The position numbers and the translations under genes were made by a program. A stretch of 24,739 bases of DNA, taken from positions 1-24,739 of the IMG/VR virus record IMGVR_UViG_3300038701_001244; one strand, written 5' to 3'. The notes beneath the pieces are model-generated. The model saw only the letters and a program-made list of their open reading frames with translations. It did not search any database and was not told the origin of the DNA. This document shows, piece by piece, positions 16,675 through 22,619 of this stretch. The stretch comes from a virus. Positions within the stretch are counted from its first letter, which is position 1; each line of letters opens with the position of its first letter.

Positions 16675-18102
16675 ATGAAACGAGTAATATTTTTAATACT
16701 TATAACTTCTATTGGTCTTTTTGGTCAAACCAGATCAAGACTAATTGATGAAAATCACTTAACCGATTCCTTGACAATTTTAAGAGCTGCGGACGCAAAT
16801 ATTAGATCGTCTGTGGATTCGCTTGTCACAGTTTCCAATGAGTACAGAGATTCAATAAATGCTTTGTCGGCAAGATCGACCAATAATTTGAGCAGAGTCG
16901 AAGTTTTAGAGGATAGTTCTGGGTCTTGGACTCCGCAATTTAATACCTTAAAAGGTAGGGTTTCGGTTAATGAAGACAGTTTAACCGACCATACAAGTCA
17001 ATTTAATATCCTCAAAGGCCGTGTCACTGTCAACGAAGATTCAGTATCAGATATTTCGTCTAGATCATTAGTTAATTCGTCTAGCATTTCAGTTTTAGAC
17101 GATACTGCCGATGTCCACACTACACAAATAGATAATCTAAACGCTTTTAAGTCTGCGCAAATAGACACGAATCAACTATTCCCTAAGATGACCGAATATA
17201 CCCCTAAATCCGCACTCAAATACAACGGTACAGATGCTTATAGTGAGATACAAAACAGCTTTGAGAGCACGGTTCAGTCTGGTGAAGTCTCTTTTAGCTT
17301 GTGGGTTAAGGCTGGTGATGGGAACGGAACATCGATTCAATATATTTTAGGATCTAGAAATGGAACTGATGGGATATTGGGTGTAAATATTACGACATCG
17401 GGCGATTTGAAAGTCTCTTTATATTCAAATGGGGTAGGTTCTGAGGATTTATACGTTCCAAATGTTTTCATAGATGGTGAAAACGATTGGAAGCATATAG
17501 TTATTACTATAAAAAGCGACACAGTAGCCGATGGGGTCACCATATATATCAACGGGGATAAGCAAGCTTTACAGAGTTCTTCAACCTCTGGAATTATTAT
17601 GTCAAATTACTCTAATAGCCTAAACTTATATTTGGGCAATTGGAACTATATTACGTCGTTACCATTCAATGGTCAACTCTCAAACGTTCACATCTTCAAC
17701 AAAGTACTATCCAGCACAGAGGCATCTCAACTTTGGAATCAAGGACTCGGCTTAGATGAATTGCCAGATACATTGAGGACTAACAATGTTTTAGACCTTA
17801 ACCACTCAACCGCAACCGCTGAAAGGTGGACTGATTTATCATTAAACAGTAACGATGCTATAAATTATAACACCGAACTAATCGGCCAGTTCAAAAAGAA
17901 ACTAAATTCGCAAAACATAGCGTACACAGATAGCACATCAACACCACCTACCGATGCAGAATTAGATGCTATTTTTGGTGAGCCGTCCAGTAACAACGGT
18001 GCTATTTATCACCTTGACGTTAATGGCGCAGATACAAACGTGTATCAAATATTTTCAAATGGAACAAGCTGGTTTATTTTAACAATGACTAAAGGCTTGT
18101 AG
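16675..18102 (+). CDS. LamG-domain fibre/adhesin protein with signal peptide
   Basis: The 475-residue protein opens with a signal peptide (MKRVIFLILITSIGLFGQ), with probable cleavage before Q. Residues about 40-160 form a coiled-coil or repeat shaft with LKGRVSVNEDSL- and LKGRVTVNEDSV-like copies. Residues about 179-355 are a LamG/concanavalin A-like beta-sandwich, with ALKYNGTDAYSEI, SFSLWVKAG, DWKHIVITI, VTIYINGDKQAL and FNGQLSNVHIFNKVLSS in the expected order; these domains often bind glycans. A smaller C-terminal region follows (DAIFGEPSSNNGAIYHLD). GGAGG lies 5 nt upstream of the ATG. It probably binds host surface sugars. Confidence 0.75.
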   Translation: MKRVIFLILITSIGLFGQTRSRLIDENHLTDSLTILRAADANIRSSVDSLVTVSNEYRDSINALSARSTNNLSRVEVLEDSSGSWTPQFNTLKGRVSVNEDSLTDHTSQFNILKGRVTVNEDSVSDISSRSLVNSSSISVLDDTADVHTTQIDNLNAFKSAQIDTNQLFPKMTEYTPKSALKYNGTDAYSEIQNSFESTVQSGEVSFSLWVKAGDGNGTSIQYILGSRNGTDGILGVNITTSGDLKVSLYSNGVGSEDLYVPNVFIDGENDWKHIVITIKSDTVADGVTIYINGDKQALQSSSTSGIIMSNYSNSLNLYLGNWNYITSLPFNGQLSNVHIFNKVLSSTEASQLWNQGLGLDELPDTLRTNNVLDLNHSTATAERWTDLSLNSNDAINYNTELIGQFKKKLNSQNIAYTDSTSTPPTDAELDAIFGEPSSNNGAIYHLDVNGADTNVYQIFSNGTSWFILTMTKGL

Positions 18103-18109
18103 GTAATCT

Positions 18110-18277
18110 ATGGAAAACTTTATTGATAATTTTAAGGTATGGGGGGTAAATCTCCCGATTTTAGGTTTTGTTGGTATTGCTGATATTGAGTCTATTTTAA
18201 GCATTATATTATTGTGCTTATCAATTTATTACACAATTATTTCAATTATTAAAAAGAGCAAAGAGAGGAAAAAATGA
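18110..18277 (+). CDS. Small membrane protein, holin candidate (55 aa)
   Basis: The product has an amphipathic N-terminus (MENFIDNFKVWGVNLP), a hydrophobic segment with a short polar break at ADIES, a strong span (ILSIILLCLSIYYTIISII) and a basic tail (KKSKERKK). This topology fits small phage holins in Bacteroidetes phages. It starts 8 nt after the LamG gene and ends in an ATGA overlap with the next gene. It opens the lysis cassette that ends with the endolysin. Holin is inferred from size, topology and place. Confidence 0.6.
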   Translation: MENFIDNFKVWGVNLPILGFVGIADIESILSIILLCLSIYYTIISIIKKSKERKK

Positions 18278-18729
18278 AAAAAACAATTTCAAGCGAAGAA
18301 GCAAAAAAAATCAAAATTAAAAAATGGGATGTTCTGAAAGTAGCCAAGCAAAATGGAATCAAGTTGATCGGTGAAAAAGACGTTGACAGAAAAGACCCGA
18401 ATTTGTTCCCGATAAGCGACTTTAAGGACATTGTTGTTTTCTTAGGTTCTGGAGCTTCAGCAATAATCAACAAAGACGTTAATTTTATCAAACTGGCAAA
18501 ACAAGGTTTTGACGCTTACGTTGGTTATGATAAAGCTATCCCTCAGTTTTTGGATATGACGCAAGATGAATTTTTGTCTGTATACGAAGATTTTGAAGCA
18601 CAATTTAAAATCGACAATGATCCAGAATTACAAAAATTTGTAATCGATAGATTTATGACTGCAATAAGTGAGGCGAAAGCGATTATTTTATTCGCAATGT
18701 CAAGAAAAGAAGATGAACCAGAAAAATAA
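18274..18729 (+). CDS. Hypothetical protein in lysis cassette (151 aa)
   Basis: This soluble protein has a basic N-terminus (MKKTISSEEAKKIKIKKWDV), a hydrophobic stretch FKDIVVFLGSGASAIIN, an acidic middle (DMTQDEFLSVYEDFEAQFK) and a helix near AISEAKAIILFAMS. GAGAGGAAAAA lies before the ATG, which overlaps the previous stop. It shares the operon with two membrane proteins and the endolysin, so it could regulate or assist lysis, but I recognise no family. Confidence 0.6.
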   Translation: MKKTISSEEAKKIKIKKWDVLKVAKQNGIKLIGEKDVDRKDPNLFPISDFKDIVVFLGSGASAIINKDVNFIKLAKQGFDAYVGYDKAIPQFLDMTQDEFLSVYEDFEAQFKIDNDPELQKFVIDRFMTAISEAKAIILFAMSRKEDEPEK

Positions 18730-18955
18730 AAAATGGTATGCTACTAAAAGATTTTGGGGTGGTGCATTAACTTTAATCTCTACTGGATTGGAATTATTCG
18801 CACCCCCGCATACTTTTGCTTATAAAGCGGGTCTTTTTATTGGAGTGGGTTTATCTACATTCGGGTTTATCGACAAAAATTCAGATTATAAAATAAGCGA
18901 AACAATAAAAGAAAAAATGCCGAGTGGATTAAGTGAAAAGAATAAATCTAAATAA
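18713..18955 (+). CDS. Small membrane protein, second holin-like candidate (80 aa)
   Basis: Starting at ATG 18713, the product is MNQKNKKWYATKRFWGGAL, with two hydrophobic segments: GALTLISTGLELFAPP and AGLFIGVGLSTFGFID. A basic, S/E/K-rich tail follows. An in-frame upstream ATG at 18668 would add 15 residues but lies deep in the previous gene. Two spans fit a holin or antiholin partner next to the single-span candidate at 18110. The gene overlaps the previous one by 17 nt. Confidence 0.55.
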   Translation: MNQKNKKWYATKRFWGGALTLISTGLELFAPPHTFAYKAGLFIGVGLSTFGFIDKNSDYKISETIKEKMPSGLSEKNKSK

Positions 18956-19052
18956 GTTATTTTCATTCTTTACTTGGGATAAAAGATTTAAGCCGTTTAT
19001 TCCGAAGCACTGGACAGAAAAAATAAAAATAAAATTCAAGATAAGATTATGA
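18933..19052 (+). CDS. Very small basic protein in lysis cassette (39 aa, GTG start)
   Basis: The frame runs from GTG 18933 to TGA 19050-19052 and overlaps the endolysin ATG (19049) as ATGA. The product (MKRINLNKLFSFFTWDKRFK, then PFIPKHWTEK and a basic end) is basic and aromatic. It overlaps the previous gene by 23 nt, and GGAT is the only ribosome-site-like sequence upstream. The perfect coupling to the endolysin and lack of any gap argue that it is translated. Function is unknown. Confidence 0.45.
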   Translation: MKRINLNKLFSFFTWDKRFKPFIPKHWTEKIKIKFKIRL

Positions 19053-19546
19053 TCTTTGATGAAGCGGTCAAGTTGCTGTTTGAAAACGAGGGCATAACGT
19101 TTACCAATGACCCGCATGACAAAGGCGGAGAAACTGTAATCGGTATTACAAAAAGAGATTTCCCAGAATATTTCCACAGAGTTTTTAATCTTATGAAATC
19201 CGGAAATATCGAAGCTGCCAAAATTATAGCGAATGAGTTTTATTATGAAGTCTTTTGGAACCCGCTTTACGAAAATCTAAACGAAAAACTAGCAATTAAA
19301 CTTTTCGATATTGGGGTAAATATTGGAGTTACAAAAGCGGTTAAAATATTACAAACAACATTGCAGACATTTGATAAAGACATTGTTATTGATGGTGTTT
19401 TTGGTACAAAAACATTGAAGTCTTGCAATGAGATAAAACTCCAAGAGAGTTTATATTCAAGATTTGTATTTGAATTGTCACAATTTTATGCGTCTCTTAA
19501 CCAGCCACGTTTTTTTAATGGGTGGTTAAATAGGTTATATAGGTGA
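19049..19546 (+). CDS. Endolysin, glycoside hydrolase family 108 muramidase
   Basis: The 165-residue protein has the GH108 signature near its N-terminus: a helix LLFENEG, with the likely catalytic Glu14 just before Gly15, then FTNDPHDKGGETVIGIT, which matches the family's ND-P-D-GG-T--GIT pattern. The C-terminal part (from about residue 95, with LQTTLQ then IDGVFGTKTLKSC) fits the small peptidoglycan-binding domain usually fused to GH108. It would cut the glycan strands of the host wall. No signal peptide is present, so release depends on the upstream holin candidates. It is the last gene before the terminator. Confidence 0.85.
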   Translation: MIFDEAVKLLFENEGITFTNDPHDKGGETVIGITKRDFPEYFHRVFNLMKSGNIEAAKIIANEFYYEVFWNPLYENLNEKLAIKLFDIGVNIGVTKAVKILQTTLQTFDKDIVIDGVFGTKTLKSCNEIKLQESLYSRFVFELSQFYASLNQPRFFNGWLNRLYR

Positions 19547-19573
19547 TTGCCCTCTCATCTTGCTCCCTAACTC

Positions 19574-19600
19574 GGGCGGTTTCGGCCGCCCTTGTCTTTT
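19574..19600 (+). terminator. Strong Rho-independent terminator after endolysin
   Basis: A perfect 6-bp GC stem GGGCGG/CCGCCC (19574-19579 with 19586-19591) closes a TTTCGG loop and is followed by TTGTCTTTT. It lies 27 nt after the endolysin stop and before the metallophosphoesterase, so it most likely ends the late transcript. Confidence 0.85.
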
Positions 19601-19621
19601 CTAAACAATTAAGGAAACCAA

Positions 19622-20635
19622 ATGAAGCGAGTTGACATAATAAGAAAAGAATTAGACAAATTCCCAGATATTAAAATCAGAACTTTAGCCAACAAGCTTT
19701 ACAAGCAATCCCCAGAATTGTGGATGAGCGTGGAATCTTGCAGAGCACAAATAAGGAAAGTTACTGGCAGCTGTGGCGATAGAGCAAGACAAGAAATAAA
19801 AGACCCAGAAAAAAGAAAATATTTTAGGAATAAAACTGCGGAGAATGAATCTTTTAACAAATTACCAAAACCACAAACATCATTAAAAAAATGGTCAATA
19901 TTCCAGTTAAGAGGAAATCATAAGGCTTTTATTATTGGCGATATACATATTCCTTTTTATAATCGTGAGTGCTTAGAGATTGCTGTTAATGATTCAATAA
20001 AATTCGGGACTGATTTAATAATATTGAATGGAGATATTTTTGATTTCTATAAAATCTCTCGATGGCAGACAGACCCCAGAGAAAGAAAATTCTCGCAAGA
20101 ACTGGAAGCATGTAAACAGTTTTTAATGTGGCTTCGTGAGAAATTCCCAAAAGCAAGAATAATATTTAAGCATGGGAACCATGAGGAAAGATATGAGAAC
20201 TATTTAATATTAAAAGCACCAGAATTGTTGGATATTGCGAAATTTGATATGTCAAGTATTTTGGAATTTAATGATCTTGGCATTGAAGAAATTAGAGATA
20301 TGAGGCCAATAAAATTAAATGAACTGGCAATAATTCACGGGCACGAATATAAATTTTCAATATCAAACCCAGTTAACCCAGCAAGGGGATTATTTTTAAG
20401 AGCCAAAATAAACGCACTTACAAACCACTTTCATCAGTCGTCAAGTCATTCCGAAACAAACATGGAGGGGAAAGTAACGTCTTGCTACTCTTTGGGATGC
20501 ATGTCAGAGTTAAGACCTAAATATATGCCGTTAAATAAATGGAATCACGGTTTCGCAAATGTAGAGACGAGCGGACAAAAAGAATTTAATGTACTAAACA
20601 AAAAAATTATTGATGGGAAAATATATCCGGCATAA
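19622..20635 (+). CDS. Calcineurin-like metallophosphoesterase
   Basis: The 337-residue protein contains the metal-binding motifs of the family in order: GDIH (residues 106-109), NGDIFD (136-141), GNHEER (185-190) and HGHE (239-242). These residues bind two metal ions in enzymes that cleave phosphate esters. A basic N-terminal extension of about 90 residues (MKRVDIIRKELDKFPDIKI, then LANKLYKQSPELW) has HTH-like helices and could bind nucleic acid. AAGG lies about 7 nt upstream of the ATG. It is transcribed alone, after the late terminator and before the strands converge. In phages such enzymes are common, but their substrate is usually unknown. It overlaps the next small ORF by 23 nt. Confidence 0.85.
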   Translation: MKRVDIIRKELDKFPDIKIRTLANKLYKQSPELWMSVESCRAQIRKVTGSCGDRARQEIKDPEKRKYFRNKTAENESFNKLPKPQTSLKKWSIFQLRGNHKAFIIGDIHIPFYNRECLEIAVNDSIKFGTDLIILNGDIFDFYKISRWQTDPRERKFSQELEACKQFLMWLREKFPKARIIFKHGNHEERYENYLILKAPELLDIAKFDMSSILEFNDLGIEEIRDMRPIKLNELAIIHGHEYKFSISNPVNPARGLFLRAKINALTNHFHQSSSHSETNMEGKVTSCYSLGCMSELRPKYMPLNKWNHGFANVETSGQKEFNVLNKKIIDGKIYPA

Positions 20636-20783
20636 AATTTACATCTTAGAGCAAAATAGACAAATTGCAGAATACAGTATATTTGAATACATGACGAAAG
20701 ACCAAATAAGAAAAACGTTTTACCCTTTGGGTAAAATAGTCAAAATAATAGATTTGGTGCGGTCGTCAGATCACACCACTTAG
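20613..20783 (+). CDS. Small hypothetical protein overlapping the phosphoesterase (56 aa)
   Basis: From ATG 20613 the product is MGKYIRHKIYILEQNRQIAE, then YSIFEYMTKDQIRKTFYPLG and KIVKIIDLVR, which reads like a compact folded protein with alternating strands and a helix. It begins inside the end of the phosphoesterase gene and stops 3 nt before the convergent minus-strand gene ends. Both hairpins at the convergence point lie within it, which lowers confidence, since the hairpins could explain the sequence constraint. Translation could be coupled to the gene before it. Function is unknown. Confidence 0.5.
   Translation: MGKYIRHKIYILEQNRQIAEYSIFEYMTKDQIRKTFYPLGKIVKIIDLVRSSDHTT
20711..20736 (-). 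terminator. Probable terminator for the minus-strand genes
   Basis: A perfect inverted repeat TTTTACCC-TTT-GGGTAAAA lies at 20718-20736. Read leftward on the minus strand it is followed by CGTTTTTCTTATTT, giving a stem plus T-tract. It lies about 50 nt past the stop of the leftmost minus-strand gene. It is inside the small plus-strand ORF. Confidence 0.6.
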
Positions 20784-20788
20784 TTTTT
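20755..20788 (+). terminator. Probable terminator for the phosphoesterase unit
   Basis: The arms TGGTG-c-GGTC and GATC-a-CACCA (20755-20764 with 20769-20778) pair around a GTCA loop with one mismatch and one wobble, and are followed by CTTAGTTTTTATT. It would end the rightward transcript at the convergence point. The stop codon of the 56-aa ORF lies in the trailing part. Confidence 0.6.
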
Positions 20789-21224
20789 ATTCATCAATTT
20801 CAACTGGCTCGTATACTGGTTTTTCTATTTTATATTTGAAATCTATTTCGATTATTTGGCATTTCATCTGTCTTAATCTACAAGCAATCCCGCCTCTAAA
20901 TCCAGAATGATAAGCATTCAGCATTATTTTTTTTACCACCTCGTTTTTAGATGAACCAACATAATCAGTTAAAAATTCACCCGTCATATAATTAACCGTT
21001 GCCCATAAATTATTTTTTTTCTGCTGCACTTCGGTATCGGTCAAGTTTATATCAACAATGTTGTCCTCTATTGCTTTTAAACAGCAAGATTCTTTTTCGC
21101 TTATGATTGTACAGTTTTTTGTAACATGGTCTTTAGATACTCCGTAATAGGATTTAATTTGATATTTTGAGTTTGCAATTACAATCCTATTTCGGTCTTG
21201 ATGCTTCATGTTGTAAAGTTTCAT
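20787..21224 (-). CDS. Hypothetical protein (145 aa), last gene of minus-strand block
   Basis: The product starts MKLYNMKHQDRNRIVIANSK. It has a middle with several cysteines (NCTIISEKESCCLKAIED), a segment KKNNLWATVNYMTGEFLTDY, and a second basic part with two cysteines near GIACRLRQMKCQ, followed by an acidic tail. The cysteines do not form a clear zinc-finger pattern. The ATG overlaps the preceding small gene (ATGA), with GAGAGG upstream. I do not recognise the family; it belongs to the early/accessory block. Confidence 0.65.
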   Translation of the reverse strand: MKLYNMKHQDRNRIVIANSKYQIKSYYGVSKDHVTKNCTIISEKESCCLKAIEDNIVDINLTDTEVQQKKNNLWATVNYMTGEFLTDYVGSSKNEVVKKIMLNAYHSGFRGGIACRLRQMKCQIIEIDFKYKIEKPVYEPVEIDE

Positions 21225-21358
21225 TTTTTAACCTCTCTTTTTCGCAATGATTTTTTCTTTTTCATGGGTCTCCCGTTACCCACAACTCTTGGATTTTGTG
21301 TACTGCCACCATCATGGTTTATTAGTGCTGGAAACGTTAAAGGTATAAACGGAATCAT
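21221..21358 (-). CDS. Small basic protein (45 aa) in minus-strand chain
   Basis: The frame runs from ATG at 21358 down to the stop at 21221-21223 and overlaps genes on both sides by ATGA. The product starts MIPFIPLTFPALINHDGG and ends in a very basic tail (PMKKKKSLRKREVKK), which could bind nucleic acid. GAGGTGAG precedes the ATG. Exact overlaps at both ends support it as real. Function is unknown. Confidence 0.55.
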   Translation of the reverse strand: MIPFIPLTFPALINHDGGSTQNPRVVGNGRPMKKKKSLRKREVKK

Positions 21359-21513
21359 TGTCTCACCTCAATTTGTTTTTTAGAATCATCAAATTTCTTT
21401 TTCCTAATTGCATCTTCAAATTTCTTGTCATAATCAGCACCAACAACCACACAAGAGTAAGCGACCAAAGCGAGAAACAATGCTATTGCAGTAAAGATGA
21501 TTAAATAAACCAT
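21355..21513 (-). CDS. Small membrane-anchored protein (52 aa)
   Basis: The product has a single N-terminal hydrophobic span (MVYLIIFTAIALFLALVAYS, then CVVVGA) followed by a charged cytoplasmic-type tail (DYDKKFEDAIRKKKFDDSKK). A strong TAGGAGG site lies upstream of ATG 21513, and the stop overlaps the next gene. A lipobox is not convincing. It may act at the inner membrane, for example in exclusion or lysis control, but no family is recognised. Confidence 0.6.
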   Translation of the reverse strand: MVYLIIFTAIALFLALVAYSCVVVGADYDKKFEDAIRKKKFDDSKKQIEVRQ

Positions 21514-21534
21514 AAGTCAAGCCTCCTAAAAATG

Positions 21535-21732
21535 TTAAAATTTACAATTTAATATTCTCTCAAATCCTTTTTGCGTAATTACGCTTTTACCGTCTAAGAT
21601 AGATATATCGCCCTCGTCCAGTATAGGAGGGTAGAATTTAGTCGGAGTCATTCTACCTTTTTGATAATTGTAAAGAGTCCTTCTTGTTATCCCTAAGACT
21701 CTTAATGCTATTTTTGTTTCAATGTGATACAT
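21535..21732 (-). CDS. Small helix-turn-helix DNA-binding protein (65 aa)
   Basis: Residues about 6-28 (TKIALRVLGITRRTLYNYQK) form a MerR/excisionase-type winged HTH start: a helix, the turn at LGIT, then the recognition helix RRTLYNYQKGR. A wing-like stretch follows (GDISILDGKSVITQKGFERI). Such proteins act as phage regulators or excisionases. It is the only clear DNA-binding regulator in the window. A hairpin and repeated CCGTTTGG-like motifs lie directly upstream and could be its operator. The start has only a weak ribosome site. Confidence 0.7.
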   Translation of the reverse strand: MYHIETKIALRVLGITRRTLYNYQKGRMTPTKFYPPILDEGDISILDGKSVITQKGFERILNCKF

Positions 21733-21743
21733 TTCAGTTCTGC

Positions 21744-21778
21744 CCGTCTGGTTAGTAATATGTTAAATTTCCAAACGG
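21744..21778 (-). promoter_or_regulatory. Inverted repeat upstream of the HTH gene
   Basis: On the plus strand CCGTCTGG (21744-21751) and CCAAACGG (21771-21778) form an inverted repeat that would pair in the minus-strand RNA with 8 base pairs, one of them G-U, around a 19-nt loop. It fills the gap between the 32-aa gene and the HTH gene. It may be an operator or an RNA element. A third motif copy lies at 21889-21896. Confidence 0.45.
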
Positions 21779-21877
21779 CTAACAAAGCTCTATATATAAG
21801 ATAGATGCGATGACCATTATCCAACTTACCGCAAAAAATGCAATTACAAATATCTTGTGTTTTGTCTTGTTTTCCAT
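21779..21877 (-). CDS. Very small membrane peptide (32 aa)
   Basis: The product MENKTKHKIFVIAFFAVSWI, followed by MVIASILYIELC, is a single membrane span with a short charged N-terminus. A good GGGAGGG site lies 4 nt before ATG 21877. Two small hairpins lie just upstream, and an inverted repeat follows its stop. It ends with Cys. Function is unknown; it is one of several tiny membrane peptides here. Confidence 0.5.
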   Translation of the reverse strand: MENKTKHKIFVIAFFAVSWIMVIASILYIELC

Positions 21878-21886
21878 ATTCCCTCC

Positions 21887-21919
21887 CGCCGTTTGGCGTT
21901 CATTTGCGCCCTTTCGGGC
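21887..21919 (-). promoter_or_regulatory. Two tandem tetraloop hairpins before the 32-aa gene
   Basis: On the minus strand GCCC-GAAA-GGGC (21908-21919) is a GNRA-loop hairpin, followed by CGCC-AAAC-GGCG (21887-21898) directly before the GGGAGGG ribosome site. Together they could affect translation or stability of the small gene. No T-tract follows, so they are not obvious terminators. Confidence 0.45.
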
Positions 21920-21930
21920 ATTCACTAAAT

Positions 21931-22137
21931 TTAACCATCCGCACAACCGGAATTGCTGAGTTTGTCAGCCCACTTTTTGAAGAACTTTTTTAATACTTTA
22001 TCTTTTTCTTTCGCCATTTCTGGAGTTCTATCAAATATCTTAGCGTTGCTTGTGAATATTAAATTAAATTCATACATCATTTTATTTTCTGGTATTGCGA
22101 AATATTCCGAATCTTCTTTTGTGTACCATCCAGTCAT
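21931..22137 (-). CDS. Small hypothetical protein (68 aa)
   Basis: The product starts MTGWYTKEDSEYFAIPENKM. It has a central strand-like YEFNLIFTSN and a basic helical end (KEKDKVLKKFFKKWADKLSN). AGAGGAG lies upstream of the ATG. The gene sits after a copy of the intergenic repeat at 22167-22206. It is a soluble early/accessory protein of unknown role. Confidence 0.6.
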   Translation of the reverse strand: MTGWYTKEDSEYFAIPENKMMYEFNLIFTSNAKIFDRTPEMAKEKDKVLKKFFKKWADKLSNSGCADG

Positions 22138-22166
22138 GTTGTTTTATCTCCTCTTTGGTTTATTGC

Positions 22167-22206
22167 AATCCGGTTTGCTTTTACCGTTATACTGTTTGTT
22201 GGCTAA
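22167..22206 (-). repeat. Intergenic direct repeat, copy 1
   Basis: On the plus strand the 40-bp copy begins AATCCGGTTTGCTTTT, then A, then CCGTTATA, and ends TTGGCTAA. Its right end covers the stop of the 22203 gene. It matches the copy at 22579-22619 at 24 of the first 25 positions. Confidence 0.75.
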
Positions 22207-22544
22207 GTAGCTTTGTCTAAAAAAAGTTCATTATTCAATACAGTCTTATCCCTCATTACATACCATTGCTTTTGCTCTTCTTCCGACAAATCAGCAGCAC
22301 AACCAAATACATCAGCACCTTTAATAAGTGCTCTAAAATCAGTCAATATTTTTATTGCTTCCGCCAACAAATCGGCATCGTCCTTATTGTCAGTCTTAGC
22401 CTCAGTATAACAATCCGCTAAACCGGAATTTTTAATATTCTTCTTTTCTATAAGAGTTTTCTTTAAGAAATCAATCAACTCATCTTTATTCAATTTCTTC
22501 ATTTCTTTTTTCCACTCTTCGCCAAATGGTACGTATTCAGCCAT
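22203..22544 (-). CDS. Hypothetical phage protein (113 aa) flanked by direct repeats
   Basis: The product starts MAEYVPFGEEWKKEMKKLNK, a motif style seen at the start of small phage proteins. It continues with an acidic/basic helical middle (DELIDFLKKTLIEKKN), then DDADLLAEAIKILTDFRALI and an end with KQWYVMRDKTVLNNELF. TTAGGAGAG lies upstream. It is predicted to be soluble and helical. The two near-identical intergenic copies on either side make it look like a cassette. Function is unknown. Confidence 0.65.
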   Translation of the reverse strand: MAEYVPFGEEWKKEMKKLNKDELIDFLKKTLIEKKNIKNSGLADCYTEAKTDNKDDADLLAEAIKILTDFRALIKGADVFGCAADLSEEEQKQWYVMRDKTVLNNELFLDKAT

Positions 22545-22578
22545 TTTATATCTCTCCTAATTTATTTTGAATGTCCAA

Positions 22579-22619
22579 AATCCGGTTTGCTTTTGCCGTT
22601 ATATTTATTTATTGGCTAA
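22579..22619 (-). repeat. Intergenic direct repeat, copy 2
   Basis: The 41-bp copy on the plus strand begins AATCCGGTTTGCTTTT, then G, then CCGTTATA, and ends TTGGCTAA. It overlaps the last five codons of the 22605 gene, whose end reads ELANK. Spacing to copy 1 is about 412 bp. Confidence 0.75.

Noticed and set aside
2395-18102. Diversity-generating retroelement acting on the fibre or LamG gene
   Set aside because: No reverse transcriptase gene and no template repeat were seen in the window.
19574-19600. Attachment site core
   Set aside because: The GC palindrome with a T-tract is best explained as a terminator, and no integrase or second copy was seen.
22167-22619. Integron attC-like sites at the GGCTAAC-ended intergenic repeats
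   Set aside because: The order of GTT- and AAC-type ends is the opposite of attC (RYYYAAC then GTTRRRY), the core triplets do not fit the consensus, and no long inverted arms are present.
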